Assembly: GCA_958450325.1 (NCBI GenBank)
Contig: OY288241.1
Span: 46,885,978 to 46,949,977 of the forward strand
Length of the DNA: 64,000 bases
Direction of reading: 5' to 3'
Origin: Agrostemma githago
Lineage: Eukaryota > Streptophyta > Magnoliopsida > Caryophyllales > Caryophyllaceae
The translations under genes were made by a program, and so were the position numbers. A model generated the notes under the pieces. The model was not told the origin of the DNA, ran no database searches, and saw nothing but the letters and a program-made list of their open reading frames with translations. Shown in pieces: positions 1 to 11,790 of the stretch. Position 1 is the stretch's first letter. Every line of letters starts with the position of its first letter.

Positions 1-85
1 ATTGATAGAGATTGGGTTGTGAGCAAGGGAGTCAGTTTTTGAAGCTTTGGACAAGCTTTTGGAGTTATAGAGGGTTAGAGGACTC

Positions 86-275
86 TTCCCGGCCGAGAAG
101 AGTGCATCCCGACCGGGAAGGATGTCATCCCGATCGGGATGAGTGTGCCAAAAATTGGGTTTTCTGGAATGTCATCCCGACCGGGATGGGAGCTTCCCGA
201 CCGGGACGGGTGTGTCATCCCGACTGGGACCATCCATCCCGACCGGGACCATCCATCCCGACCGGGATGATGACG
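86..275 (+). repeat. Internal palindrome array of element D
   Basis: About eight copies of a 12-bp inverted repeat of the form TCCCGACCGGGA, separated by variable 6-20 bp spacers. It reads GACC at the centre on the element strand, while the LTR copy of the array reads GGTC. A TATA-like stretch (catttatacccc) follows about 50 bp downstream, at about 320-332. Confidence 0.85.
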
Positions 276-688
276 TGCTCCTTTTTTTGGCCTCTTCTTT
301 GTCATTCGAGCCCACCCAACCATTTATACCCCCTCCCAACCTCCCTACCTATCCTTGCCTTTATCATATGACCCCCACACTCCATATACACATATTTACC
401 TCATTTTCTCTTCACTTTACACCGACTTTCACATCAAATCCCACCTCCTTATACCTTTGTACTTTAACCATGCGGCCTTATTGAGAAGGAAGAGGAATAG
501 CAATGACAAAGACAAGCTACGTGCCAATACCGACCTATGAGACGATAGAGCGAGTGAGTTGCTAACCGCATGGTACGACAACTATCCTTTCTTTTCCGTC
601 TTTTATTGCTTGTCTTCTTTTGTTAGTTCCCCTTCCCCTTATCATTTGTGTCATGGTGGCCCTCGGGGCCTTGGTAGTCATTGCTCCC

Positions 689-818
689 GACTCTCGATGA
701 CGTGACTACATCGAGAGTCATTTCAAAATCCAAATTTGCAAGTATCTTCACTTTTTCTTTTGTTAGGATTTAGTCGGATTTGGGCGGAATCCGGGCTAGG
801 TGACTTGATTACACCTAG
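689..818 (+). other. Two conserved hairpins with a common loop (element D)
   Basis: Hairpin 1 is at 689-719: an 11-bp perfect stem GACTCTCGATG / CATCGAGAGTC around the loop ACGTGACTA. Hairpin 2 is at 796-818: a 7-bp stem CTAGGTG / CACCTAG around the loop ACTTGATTA. A weaker third copy (GGTG/CACC around ACTTGACTA) is at about 893-909. The same series occurs at the same place in A, B, C and E. Confidence 0.75.
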
Positions 819-1034
819 TCCTCCCCTCCCATTTCCTTTTATTTCTTTCTTTTTATTTCTTACCCCATCCATATCTTTTCTCGTCTCGGTCCATGGTGAC
901 TTGACTACACCCCGGCCGGACACATTCTACCCTTTTCTCCGCTTTTCTTTTTGATTTTTTAGCTTTATTTTCGTAGTTTCTTTCCGTTTTAGTGTCTCCA
1001 TACACTACGGTCGAGCATGAGGACATTGCTCGGC

Positions 1035-1049
1035 TTAAGTGTGGGGGAA
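1035..1049 (+). other. Internal polypurine-tract-like motif (element D)
   Basis: TTAAGTGTGGGGGAA followed by CGATATTCTA. It is nearly identical to the true polypurine tract at 2778-2793 but lies about 1.75 kb upstream of the LTR and is not followed by an LTR start. Confidence 0.7.
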
Positions 1050-1924
1050 CGATATTCTATCATAGTTAGTTTTGTTTTCGTAGTTTTTTCGAAAAATCTT
1101 TAAAAACCCTAAAAATTTGAAATTTTTTCGCAAAAATCAAAAAGATTTTTACTTTGTGTCTTTTTCTTTTGTGTCTTTGTGTCGTGTTTTTGTGTTTTGT
1201 GTGTGTGTTTGCCCTTTCTCCCTATAGGTTCCTTGATCGCCGTAATTTTCGGAAAGCTCAAGACAACCGGTAACGTCATTCTATCTCTTTTCCTCTTTGT
1301 TTCTTGTGAAGTTTGGAGGAGAATTGTGATGATGTGTGCTCAGGTGGAGCTTGTTGAAATTTGTGGTGGTTGTGGTGGCTTGTTTGGAAGTTCGGGGTGG
1401 TGTTTGTTATCTTTATGTTTTTGTTTTGTTTTGTTTTTTTGCCTTTGTCTCTTTTTCTTTCGTTCTTGTCTCGTCTTTGTTTTGTGATGTGTAGTTGTGT
1501 CTAGTGTGTAAAAAGGTTTTCAAAAACCCGATTTAGAGGCTAGTGTGCAAGTGTTTACTTTCCCTCTCTAGTAGTATAAATCGAGTCTTGGACTTTAGTC
1601 TATTAGAATGACCCTAAATCAATGATTTCGTTGGTTTCTTACCTTGAGTCCACCTAGCTTACTAGGGATTTACTATGGGATTTGCATTTTGACCATTACG
1701 ACCACCCACGGTGTGAAAAGGCCTTGGTTGCCGAGTCCCGTCCCTTAGGTGACCGTGTTCGGAATTGCTTTGATTAGTCCAAGTTTCTCCCCTTTTTGTG
1801 GGTTTGAAGGGAAGGACGCTCCCCAACTCACCCATTTCCCTACCTTCTACACATTTCCACAAAATAAAGTTGCAATATGTTGAAATCTCTATCTTTCTTA
1901 GTTGCGAAAAAGAAATGCCTACAA

Positions 1925-2110
1925 CTCAAATCTAGCCAAAAGGGCAAAGAAAAGAAAAAGAAAGAAAATGAAAGAAAGAAAAGATTGAAGAAAAAGAAAA
2001 GGCACAAAAAGCCAAAAAGAAAATACAAAGATGAAAAAAAGAAGTGGCATAGCAAAATCAAAAGCAAAATCCAAAAGAAAGAAAAGTGCCAAAAGAAAAC
2101 CGTCTCACAA
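1925..2110 (+). repeat. Purine-rich tract (element D)
   Basis: About 190 bp of almost uninterrupted A/G with AAAG/AAAAG runs. In one frame it would encode a lysine-rich stretch, but the reading frame start is not conserved among copies, so I treat it as non-coding. Equivalent tracts lie in A (9775-9965), B (14690-14880), E (40045-40210) and C (50510-50710). Confidence 0.7.
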
Positions 2111-2777
2111 AAAGATTCTCACCCGCTCAAAATAAGACTTTTTCCGATCATTACCGTGAAGAACCTACCAAAGGACCGAGTTCCTAGGAAGGATGATAGC
2201 GGTAATGGTCGGTCTTCCCTCATTTTGAAATCATATCCACCTTTTTACTTGGACTAGTTGGGCGATTTTAGGCACGGGACGACCCTCTTGGCTCATCGCT
2301 AAAGGGGGCGGGGTCTCACTTACCTACAGTGTCGACTAACACCGTGGTTCATCCTTTTTCCATCCCGCCGATCGTCCTGTAGTACGTTCTTAGAAGGTTA
2401 AGAGGAACCAAGGTAAGTTACCAACGTTTTTATTGCTTTGTTGTCATACTATTAGAGTTTTGTCCATATCGATTTGTGTTATTAGCTTGGAAACGTTGTC
2501 ACTTGCCTTGAGTCCTAAACCGGTGCTTCTTTCACCGCTTTTTAGAGGGAAGCGGTATTTGTTTTTTCTGGGGTGCAACCGATTGCTTGTTTGTTTCTGT
2601 GTTTTCGTGTCCGGTTGCATCCACAGTTTTGTCGCAAGACCCCACTTGTCTTGCGGAGAGCACTTGTCCTCTAAGTGTTCTCTCGTGAGTTGAAAGGGCG
2701 TAGGGTGCGCTAATACCCGCTCGGCTAGTAGTATAGTTCTTTTAGTTAGTTTGTGCTTACTCGAGGGCGAGTAAGGG

Positions 2778-2793
2778 TTAAGTGTGGGGGAGT
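2778..2793 (+). other. Polypurine tract of element D
   Basis: TTAAGTGTGGGGGAGT lies directly before the LTR start TGATAAGTG. It is the expected plus-strand primer site of the retrotransposon. Confidence 0.9.
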
Positions 2794-4345
2794 TGATAAG
2801 TGTAGTTTGTAGTGCCTATTTTGTTGTGTTAGGTCCCCGTTTCTCTTGTGGAATCGCTCCTTGGGAGCGGTTTCTGGGCTACTCATGCTTCTTCTAGTTC
2901 GTTTTAGGTCCCCAAGACCATTCATGAAGAACTGGAACGATTCTGATTCGTTTCATACACTTTTGGAGCCAACGAAGAGAAGGAACGATCACTCGATGCC
3001 TTGGATTCGATCCCGAGACCTTGGGACCCGATCCCGAGCCCCTAGGTCTCGATCCCGAGCCCCGAGAATCGATGAGAAACCCATGAGAAGCAAGGAGGGA
3101 CCTTAAAGATCATATTGGAGACCCATCCCCGACGGGAAGGACCTCATCCCGTCCGGGATGAGATGCACAAAATGCGAAGGGTCTGTTTTGGGTCCGTCCC
3201 GGTCGGGACCAATCCGTCGCGGTCGGGACCACTCCGTCCCGGACGGGACCATCTCGTCCCGGACGGGATGGCCCAGCTGCAGCCCGCTTTTGCTTCTTTT
3301 ATTCTCCTTATTCATTGTAACCCTATATATACCCCCCTCTTGTAATCTTAGCTTATGTTCTTCATTACCCACTAAACCCTAGACTACTTTAGCATAGATT
3401 AACATAGATTAGTGTAGATTAGTCTTGAGTTTATCCTTAATCTTAGATTATCCTTGTATTAATTGAATTCTTGAAGATCTCTACCAAGATTGACAACCTT
3501 GGTAGATGTATTTGGGTTTTCTCTTCTATGCAAGTTTTCATTCCCCCTTTCATCTTCTAGTATGGTATAATCTCTTTTTCCTTCTCTTTATCTTTGTTTT
3601 ATCATTCAAGTTTCAATCTTTAGCTCTTGTTTATTGTTTTGTTCATCATCCTTGTTAGTTTTACATATGTATGCTCTTGTACTTGTTTTGGTTTATCTTG
3701 TTAGTGTTAGTTTTAGTTTAGTTATGTTTGAGTAGACTCTTGCTAGGGTTAGTAGGGAGATTGGGTGTGATTAGGGATGATTAGGGTGAGATGGGTGGTA
3801 CTAGATGTTGTTTTTGTTGTTTCCCATTTACCTTGCACTCCACATGTTTGATGAATTGCTTGTGAGACTTGAGACGATCAATCCTTGTTTTTCTTGCCTC
3901 TTCTCTTGTATGTGTGTGTTTGGTTGGTTGGTTGGTTTGGTTCCCTCATTAGTAGCGAGAGCTTGGTGAGGATGACCTCTAGGCCGTTTAAGTAGCGAGA
4001 GCCCGATCGGAACCTAGGCTACGAAAGCGCGCTAGTAATCCCGTCTTTCCCCTTTTTATGCCATTGACATCCATGAACCCGACTTAGCCCTAGTTTCTTC
4101 TTATCGTTTTATTAGCTTCCGTCAGTCATTAGATTCTTGTTTTGCCTTGTTAGTTCTTGTCATAGACCTTAGCTTAGTCCTTAGTCTATCCCCTAGTTTA
4201 GCTTGCCTTGAACCTAGTCTTTGACCGTAGCACACCTTAGTCCGACACCCCGTCCCTGTGGATCGACCCAACTTGCCCTATCTACCCAGTTAGGAATAGT
4301 TGGTTTTATTTGACCGGTAGGATAGACGACAAACACTACCGTCAG
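2794..4345 (+). repeat. 3' LTR of element D
   Basis: Starts TGATAAGTGTAG and ends CTACCGTCA (TG...CA). It contains a palindrome array at about 3125-3275 (TCCCGGTCGGGA and variants), a TATA box CTATATATAC at 3323-3332, and near its 3' end the subfamily motif reading about GTCCCTGTGGATCGACCC. The length is 1552 bp. Confidence 0.9.
3323..3332 (+). promoter_or_regulatory. TATA box of the element D LTR
   Basis: CTATATATAC lies about 50 bp downstream of the palindrome array in U3. The same spacing is seen in every related LTR in the window: 8559-8567 and 24313-24321 (A, minus), 13441-13450 and 19543-19551 (B, minus), about 38753-38762 (solo), about 41402-41411 (E). Confidence 0.7.
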
Positions 4346-5147
4346 AAATGCGGCACAATTTCGCTCTTTTTTATTATTCTCCGAACATCGTTTTTTAGAC
4401 AAAACATTTTTTTAGATCTCGATATATTTTTCCCTTGACCTCGGTCAACACGTGTTAATCCATCACGTGACATATAAAACTTTCCAAAATCATGCATTCA
4501 TCGCATCTATATCTTTATTCAATTTATCAATCGTTATACCGTTACTAACAAGTTTGTTGCTTTTCTTGTTGATTTATTGTTTATTTTATCGTGCTAAAAT
4601 GAACATTCGCATGCTAAATTTAACTTCGACGTTAGAATTAGTTGCATTAAATCGACATAGAAACCCTTTCAATTCCCGCATGTCTAGGGAACATATTGTT
4701 TGCATAACATTTTCATCGTTCAACTAACACGCGTATTAGAAAGTCATTCGATATCTTAGTAGAGGCCGCTAATGTGCGGGCGAGGTTGGGTGTCCTTTGT
4801 GGGCTTCCCAACATGTACCCTCACCCCTTACTCAGAACCTCGGTTTCCGGATGCCCGAAACCGTTGGCGCACGAGAGTCATTCAATACACGATAACCGGT
4901 AGTGACGGTATCGGTATCGCAATGCAATGGGACGAGTCCAATAAACTCTGACATCGGAAATGGGCCATACTTTATGCATGGCCCACTACGACATAAAGTG
5001 GGTTCGAACGGGCCCGAACTCCCACAAAGTTCGGTGGCGACTCCACTTCGATTTAAATTTCAATTCGATCCATTCTCATATGGAGATTCATTCGCCTCCC
5101 CAAACCCGCGTGTGGCCGCGTCGGGGTGGACCTATGTCATGTCCACA
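4346..5147 (+). repeat. 5' LTR remnant of O1
   Basis: Ends ATGTCATGTCCACA, as the 3' LTR does at 29728. It is interrupted upstream by element D. Contains no gene. Confidence 0.85.
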
Positions 5148-5150
5148 ATT

Positions 5151-5168
5151 TGGCGACTCCGCTGGGGA
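5151..5168 (+). other. Primer binding site of O1 (Arg-tRNA type)
   Basis: TGGCGACTCCGCTGGGGA lies 3 bp after the LTR end. This matches the Arg-tRNA-complementary primer site I recall for Ogre elements (established knowledge). It was recognised by eye and not compared with a tRNA set. Confidence 0.8.
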
Positions 5169-7261
5169 GTAACTGATGCGTGAGTTACCATCGGCATCCT
5201 CAGGGTGAGACTCGAATAGAAATCGTTTGACTAGTACAATACGCGTTTTAGTTTTACGGTTCATGCATAACCCCATATTTTCCCGGGCCGGTACTCGCGA
5301 TTGACGTCCCACTATACCGTGATGTACTCCAATATGGATATGTCAAAGGTGTCCATAGTCGATTCGAGTGGGTTTCGCGGCATGTTTTAAGCTCAACTCG
5401 ACTTAGAAAGTCCGTCCCGATCAACGTCTAGACTATGTGCACTGGTATAGACCCTTTTTTGACCGACCGAGACTTAGTGTAAAGCATACATGGCGTCGTT
5501 ATAATGCTTGCCTGACTACATGCTACTTGGTTTCCGTGTCGTTTTCAAAAACCGTCAACTTTACAAAAAATACATCTTTTTCAAGATATTCAATTTCAAA
5601 ACCCGGGACATATACCGAATTTAGAACTTATGATTTTACTCAAAGTAGCCTATTTCTAACCGGTATGCTGCCCATTTCAAACTTCAAAAAGTTTCAAACC
5701 CCCAAAGTCGCGGCCCGATGTCACTTTTCCGATTTTCGAAAAGTCGGGCCATCCACCGGTTTTCTCGGATCTTTTTTTTCTGAAAGATTCCTTTTCAAAA
5801 CTTTCCTCTTCTTAGGACTTCCCGTATTTAGCAGTGTCGGGTCTCTTCATAAGTCGTCGAAGGTTTTTATCGTCAAAACTCCGTCGATCCTATATTACGG
5901 GTTTCTTTCCCATCCCAGTCCGCCTTATCCTAAAGGCATAACCGACCAACACGAGTCATCCACTCGTAAACGGAAGGTTCGTCTTAACACTCGAGTCCTA
6001 ACTAGAAAGTCTCACACGATCTTTCCCTCTAGGAGGACGGACCCCACGACTTTTCCTAAGGGAAGTTCGCCCATCTTTCAATCCGTTAGTCGAGTCATCC
6101 CAATTCAAACATCCTTTAACTTAAGGATCTACCCTAATCACAGGGTCATCCTTATTCGAGTCGGGTCTAGGGTCTCTAGCGTCGAAACACTGCCGATTTG
6201 ACATCGCAAGTTTCTTCCCCTACCCGTCTGCCTTTCCTCGAGGCCGAGTCAACCTTTTACAAGGCATAGCCCTATAACAAAAGGTTCGTGGTCCCTACAT
6301 CTAAGGGTCACTCGTCCGACACTCGAGTATTAACAAAATCTTCAATCCCACTCGGTGGCTAACCTTTAGCAGGGCGATCAATCACGGTTGCCCTAAGGGT
6401 CATGTCTTACACGTGTCTCACGTACCCCACTTTCGAGTCACTTAGATGTCATACCATCTGAGTCCTTGGCCACACCTGGGGGCTATTCTTTGACGGAGTG
6501 ATTAATCACAGTCACTCTGAGAATCGCACCCTACACATTTGTCTTAGGTGGGTCTAACCCGAGTCAAACATGGTCGCCACATTTTCGGACTCACCCTTCT
6601 GCAGCTCGAGTCTAATTTGCGGTCGTTATCTCGTCTAGGTCAACATTCAAGTATCCCGGTCCGAGAGTCTTTGTCGACCCCTCACCCCGGGCCGTGTCTA
6701 GTTTGACTCCCTCTCTTGCACTTGCGCAAAGCCGAGTTTAGGCGAGTCGTGGCACCCGTCGTTCTCTCCAATCAAAGACCTTACCAAAAAAAAAACAACC
6801 TACCGAGCATCCGAGTCCAGATTTGATTCGAGTCTAAGTCTGAGTTCGAGTCTAGGATACTCTACATCATCATTTCCAAATCAGAGTCAGAGTCTTTTGC
6901 ATTCTGTCCTCTTTTTCAAAATTCAATAAAATCAGCTTTCAAATATTCTTTCTCTTATACTTTCCTTGCATGTTTCCGAGAACATGATGAACACCATCAT
7001 ATACTGTGAGCACACGCACGTGACTATTATAGGCACATCTGTAATGACTGCAGGAGACCGAGCCCGTGTTTTCCTTTTACCTATTCCGTGTCTGGTATAG
7101 AAAAGCCACAAAACTACCTTTAGCAGGAGCGATATCGAATCCTATGACAAATCTAGGTTGTCTCCTAGTTTTGGGTTAGGACGGGAGGCAAGCCCATTTC
7201 CCACAATAAAACGCCCCTCCAATAAGACTGACCAATTCCTACCCTAGGTGTTAGTCTGACC
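5169..7261 (+). other. O1 internal region, non-coding
   Basis: No conserved retroelement domain is visible. One stop-free stretch (5437-6201) begins without an ATG and shows no recognisable motif. The sequence is rich in scattered cgagtc/gagtcg words but shows no clear period. I see nothing else to support here. Confidence 0.6.
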
Positions 7262-7473
7262 AAAAAATATCCAAGATCCCATGACCGGGGCTAAGAGGTC
7301 AACTAACAAAAATTCAAAAATCCCAGGACCGGGGCTAAGAGGTCAACCAAAAAATATCCAAAAACCCATGACCGGGGCTAAGAGGTCAACCAACAAAAAT
7401 TCCAAAAACCCATGACCGGGGCTAAGAGGTCAACCAACAAAAATTCAAAAAACCCATGACCGGGGCTAAGAGG
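7262..7473 (+). repeat. 44-bp tandem repeat, left part
   Basis: Five units around the core GACCGGGGCTAAGAGGTCAA, starting near 7283, 7327, 7370, 7414 and 7458 (period 43-44 bp). Element A interrupts the array inside this core; the array resumes at 24903. Confidence 0.9.
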
Positions 7474-9085
7474 TGATGGTGGGATTTGTCGTGGATCCCA
7501 CCGATCAAATAATAACCGGCTAGCACCTAACGGTAGTTAGGGTAAGTCGGGTCGTGTCCACGGAGACGGTATCGCAAGGTTTAGACTAGGTTGACCTAAA
7601 ACGAGACTATGCTACCAAACAAACACAAAGAGCTACTAATTGGTGAATTATGATGAGAGGAGAAGAAGAAAGTAGACTAACAATGAACTAGACTATAACA
7701 ATGCTAAACAATGCTAATAATCAAACTAACTAGCAAACTAAAGAAATGATGCCAAATAATAAAATGAATCAAATATGAAGAAGAGGTGGGTTAGGTCGGG
7801 TTCATAAGTGTAGTAGGGTGACTTGGGTGATCAAGGGTGTAGGTGTCTCCTAATTGCTAGATTCGGTCCGGGCTCTCGCAACTTAACCCGATGTCGAGGT
7901 AGGTTAGCGTTGATAGCGTCTAAACCCTAGTCCACATGGTATGTATAATGACTATTCTCAACATGACCACACACAAGACAAACAATGAGTAGAGGAAGGC
8001 TAGCATGAGAAGCATGGCCACTACAACTCAAACAAGCATTTCAACAAACACATAGTGTGCCAAGTATGTGACTAACAACAAAGATTCACCCTTTACCCCT
8101 AATCAAACCCTAATCACCCATAATCTACCCTTAATCCCCCTACTAACCCACAAGGAATCTACTCACTCATAATCATACTAACTACAACAATGAAAAGGGA
8201 AAACAACATCACAAACATCAAAACATTCATGGTGAATAATCAAGAACAATAAACAATAATCAATGATTAAAACTTGATGATAAAACAAAGATTAAGAGAA
8301 GAGAAATTATACCCACTACAATTGGATGAAAAAGATGAGAACTTGAATTAATAAGAAACCCAAATAAAACCCCAAGGTTGTCAATCTTGGGTGAGTCTTC
8401 AAGAATCTTCTTAATTACAAGACTAATTAACTAAGATCTAATGATTAAAGGAAGATTAAAACTAATGAGAGGAGAATTAAATCTAGGGTTTATATGATGT
8501 AGAGAGGCTTAAGATAGTCTAGGTTAATGTAAGATACATAAACAATACAAGAGGGAAGTATTTATAGGGGTACAAGAATGAAGGAGGGAGGAAAAAGAAC
8601 TTCCGGCTACAGCACGCCGGTCCCGACCGGGACGGCCGGTCATCCCGACCGGGACGGATTGGTCCCGACCGGGACGGCCTGGCAGTGACCCCTCTAAAAG
8701 TGCACTTCATCCCGGATGGGATGAGGTGCATACCCGTCGGGGATGAGTCTTGTAGGCCTCCAATATGATCCTTTTGGTTCCTCCTTGCTTCACATGGACT
8801 TCTCATCGATTCTCGGGACTCGGGATCGGGTCTCGGAGGCTCGGGATTGGGTCCCAAGGTCTCGGGGTCGAATCCAAGGCATCGAGTGATCGTTCCTTCA
8901 CTTCGTTGGCTCCGAAAAGTGTATGTATTAAGTCGGAATTGCTCCAACTCTTCATGAATGGTCTCGGGAACCTGAAACGAGCTAGAGGAAGCATAAGTAG
9001 CCCATAAATCACTCCCAAGGAGCGATTCCACAAGGAAAAAGGGACCAAAACACTACGAAATAGGCACTACAAACTACACTTATCA
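7474..9085 (-). repeat. 3' LTR of element A
   Basis: 1612 bp with TG...CA ends. The TATA box is at 8559-8567 (TATTTATAG on the plus strand), with three palindrome copies at about 8610-8690. The 5' LTR at 23226-24902 has six copies in the same slot. Confidence 0.92.
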
Positions 9086-9101
9086 ACTCCCCCACACTTA
9101 A
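9086..9101 (-). other. Polypurine tract of element A
   Basis: Minus-strand TTAAGTGTGGGGGAGT lies directly upstream of the 3' LTR start. Confidence 0.9.
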
Positions 9102-10802
9102 CCCTTACTCGCCCTCGAGTAAGCACATACTAACTACTAAACTAGCCGAGTGGGTATTAGCGCACCCTTCGCCCTTTCAACTCACGCGAGTGCACTTAGA
9201 GGAAAAGTGCACTCCGCAAGGCAAGTGGGGTCTTGCGACAAAACCGTGGATGCAACCGGACACAAAACACATAAGCAAACAAGCACACAAACAAACAAAC
9301 AAAAATTGGTTGCACCCAAAAGAAAACAAATACCGCTTCCCTCAAACAAGCGGTGAAAGAAGCACCGGTTTAGGACTCAAGGCAAGTGACAACGTTCCCA
9401 AGCTAGCAATACAAACCAAAATGGACTAAACCCTAATAGTATGACGACAAAGCAATAAAAACGTTGGTAACTTACCTCGGTTCCTCCTAACCTTCTAAGA
9501 ACGTACCACGGGACGATCGGCGGGATGGAAAAAGGATGAACCACGGTGTTAGTCGACAATGTAGGTAAGTGAGACCCCGCCCCCTTTAGCAAAGAGCCAA
9601 GAGGGTCGTCCCATGCCCAAAACCGCCTAACTAATTCAAGTAAAAAGGTGGAAACATGCAAAATGAGGGAAGACCGACCCTTGCCGCTATCATCCTTCCT
9701 AGGGACTCGGTCCTTTGGTAGGCTCTTCACGGCAAAAGTCGGAAAAAGGCTTATTTTTGTGGGGTTAGAATCTTTTTGTGAGACGATTTTCTTTTGGCAT
9801 TTTCTCTTTTCTTATGCATTTTTGCTTTGTATTTTGCCATGCCATTCTTTTTCTTCTTTTCTATTTTCTTTTTGGCTTTTGTGCCTTTTCTTTTTCTTCG
9901 TTCTTTTCTTTCTTTCATTTTCTTTTCTTTGCCCTTTTGGCTTGATTTGGCTTTTTGGCATTTCTTAATGCAAAGAAAGACGAATTCAACAATTTGCAAT
10001 TTTATTGTGTGGAAATGTGTAGGAGGTAAGGGAATAGGTAAGTCGGGGGTCGCGATTTCCCTTCAAACCCACAAAAAGGGGAGAACTTGGACTATTCAAA
10101 CAATTCCGAACACGGTCACCTAGGGGACGGGACTTGGCAACCAAGGCCTTTTCACACCGTGGGTGGTCAAAATGGTCAAAATGCAAATCCCGTGGTAAAT
10201 CCCTAGTAAGCTAGGTGGACTCAAGGTAAGAAACCAACGAAATCATTGATTTAGGGTCATTCTACTGGACTAAAGTCCAAGACTTGATTTATACTACTAA
10301 AAAGGGAAAGTATGCACTCACACACTAGTCTCTAAACCGGGTTTTCGAAAACCATTTACACACAAGACACACAACAAAACACAAAACAAAGACTCAACGA
10401 AAACGAAAGAAAAAGAAACAAAAGTAACAAAACAAGAACAACACAAAACGAACACATACATAACACAAACACTACCCCTAGCTTCCAAATGAGCAACCAA
10501 CCAACATCAAACTTTACAAAGCTCCTCCCGAGCACACCACATCACAATCTCCTCCAAACTTCACAAGAAATAAAGAGGGAAAGGGATAGAAGATGTTACC
10601 GGATGTCTTGAAAGCTTTCCAAAACTAATGGTGATTAAGCAACCTATGAGGAAAAGGGAGGCAAAACACACAACAAAACAAATATACGACACAAAAGAAA
10701 AACACACAAAAGAAAATCTTTTTGATTTTTATGAAATTTTTTCAAATTTTTAAAGATTTTTAGAAAAACTACGAAAATAAAACTAACGACGATAGAATAT
10801 CG

Positions 10803-10816
10803 CTCCCCCACACTTA
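10803..10816 (-). other. Internal polypurine-tract-like motif (element A)
   Basis: Plus strand reads gctcccccacactta. In element orientation TAAGTGTGGGGGAGC precedes GATATTC. It lies about 1.7 kb upstream of the true polypurine tract. Confidence 0.7.
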
Positions 10817-11037
10817 AACCGAGCCATGTCCTCATGCTCGACCGTAGTGCATGGGAGCACAAAAGAAAAGAAAAGAAACTACGAAAATAAAGCTGAAAAT
10901 CAAAAATAAAGTGGAGAAAATGGTAGAATGTGTCCGGCCGGGGTGCAGTCAAGTCACCATGGGCCGAGACAAGAAAAGATATGGAAGGGGGAAAAAATAA
11001 AAAAAAGAAAGAAATAAAAAGAAATGGGAGGGGAGGA

Positions 11038-11163
11038 CTAGGTGTAATCAAGTCACCTAGCCCGGATTCCGCCCAAATCTGACTAATTTCCTACAAAAGG
11101 GTGAAAATCTTGAAAATTTGGATTTTTGAAATGACTCTCGATGTAGTCACGTCATCGAGAGTC
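11038..11163 (-). other. Conserved hairpin pair (element A)
   Basis: Hairpin 1 is at 11133-11163: an 11-bp stem GACTCTCGATG / CATCGAGAGTC. Hairpin 2 is at 11038-11060: a 7-bp stem CTAGGTG / CACCTAG. The loops on the element strand are ACGTGACTA and ACTTGATTA. Confidence 0.75.
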
Positions 11164-11579
11164 GGGAGCAACCATACTAAGGCCTCGAAGGCCACCATGA
11201 CACAAATGATATAAAGGAAAGGGAATAAACAAATGAAGACAAGCTATAAAAATGGAAAAGAGAGGATAGTTGCCGTACCGTACGGTTAGCAACTCACTCG
11301 CTCCATCATCTCATAAATCAATATCGGCACGTAGCAAGTCATTGTCGTCATTATTCCTTCCCAATCGTGGTACGTTTCCATGGTTGGGGCACCAAAGTAA
11401 AATGGGGTGGGTTTTGATGTGAAAGTCGGTTTAAAGTGACGAGAAAGCGAGGTGAATGTGTATGTGAGGTGTAGGGGTCATATAATGAGGGTAAGGACAT
11501 GTAGGGAGGTTGGGAGGGGGTATACAATGGTTGGGTGGACTCAAATGACGAAGAAAAGGCCAAAGGAGGACAGGGGGTC

Positions 11580-11790
11580 CATCCCAGTCGGGATGGGTGG
11601 TCCCGGTCGGGATGGGTGGTCCCGGTCGGGATGACCATCTCGTCCCGGTCGGGAAGACCTCGTCCCGGTCGGGATGAGCTGTCAGTGAACCCATCTTTTG
11701 TGCACCTCATCCCGGACGGGATGACATCCTTCCCGGTCGGGATGGGCCTTCCATCCCGGACGAGATGACCTATTCTAGGTCGGGAAGAGT
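11580..11790 (-). repeat. Internal palindrome array (element A)
   Basis: About eight TCCCGGTCGGGA-type units on the plus strand, i.e. GACC-centred in element orientation. This is the opposite orientation to the array in this element's own LTRs. Confidence 0.85.

Larger units (their letters stand above)
1..4345 (+). mobile_element. Element D: 3' part of a non-autonomous Athila-like LTR retrotransposon
   Basis: The visible part runs from the 3' non-coding internal region through a polypurine tract (2778-2793) to a complete 3' LTR (2794-4345). The 5' LTR and any coding region lie left of the window. The internal part has the same module order as elements A, B, C and E: palindrome array, TATA-like box, hairpins, internal polypurine motif, purine-rich tract, polypurine tract. 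The right end CCGTCA abuts sequence (gaaatgcggc...) that matches the interior of the O1 3' LTR at about 28936, so D is inserted in the 5' LTR of O1. The target duplication cannot be checked because the left end is missing. Confidence 0.85.

Noticed and set aside
1877..2257. Lysine-rich ORF in D, and the similar ORF at 50342-50725 in C
   Set aside because: They arise from the purine-rich tract. The ORF starts, ends and flanking residues differ between copies, and A and B have no matching frame.
5437..6201. 254-codon open frame in O1
   Set aside because: It has a GTG start only, unusual Ser/Phe/Arg composition and no retroelement or other domain I recognise; probably a chance stop-free stretch.
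8519..9031. ORFs over LTR sequence (also at 24279-24865, 43231-43769, 51417-51857)
   Set aside because: They read through LTR repeats and palindrome arrays in either strand; the translation of the arrays (SRSGPTRPGRD and similar) only reflects the DNA repeat.
11351..11768. ORFs rich in PDRD/PTGT or RSGR across the internal arrays
   Set aside because: Same cause: translated palindrome units on both strands.
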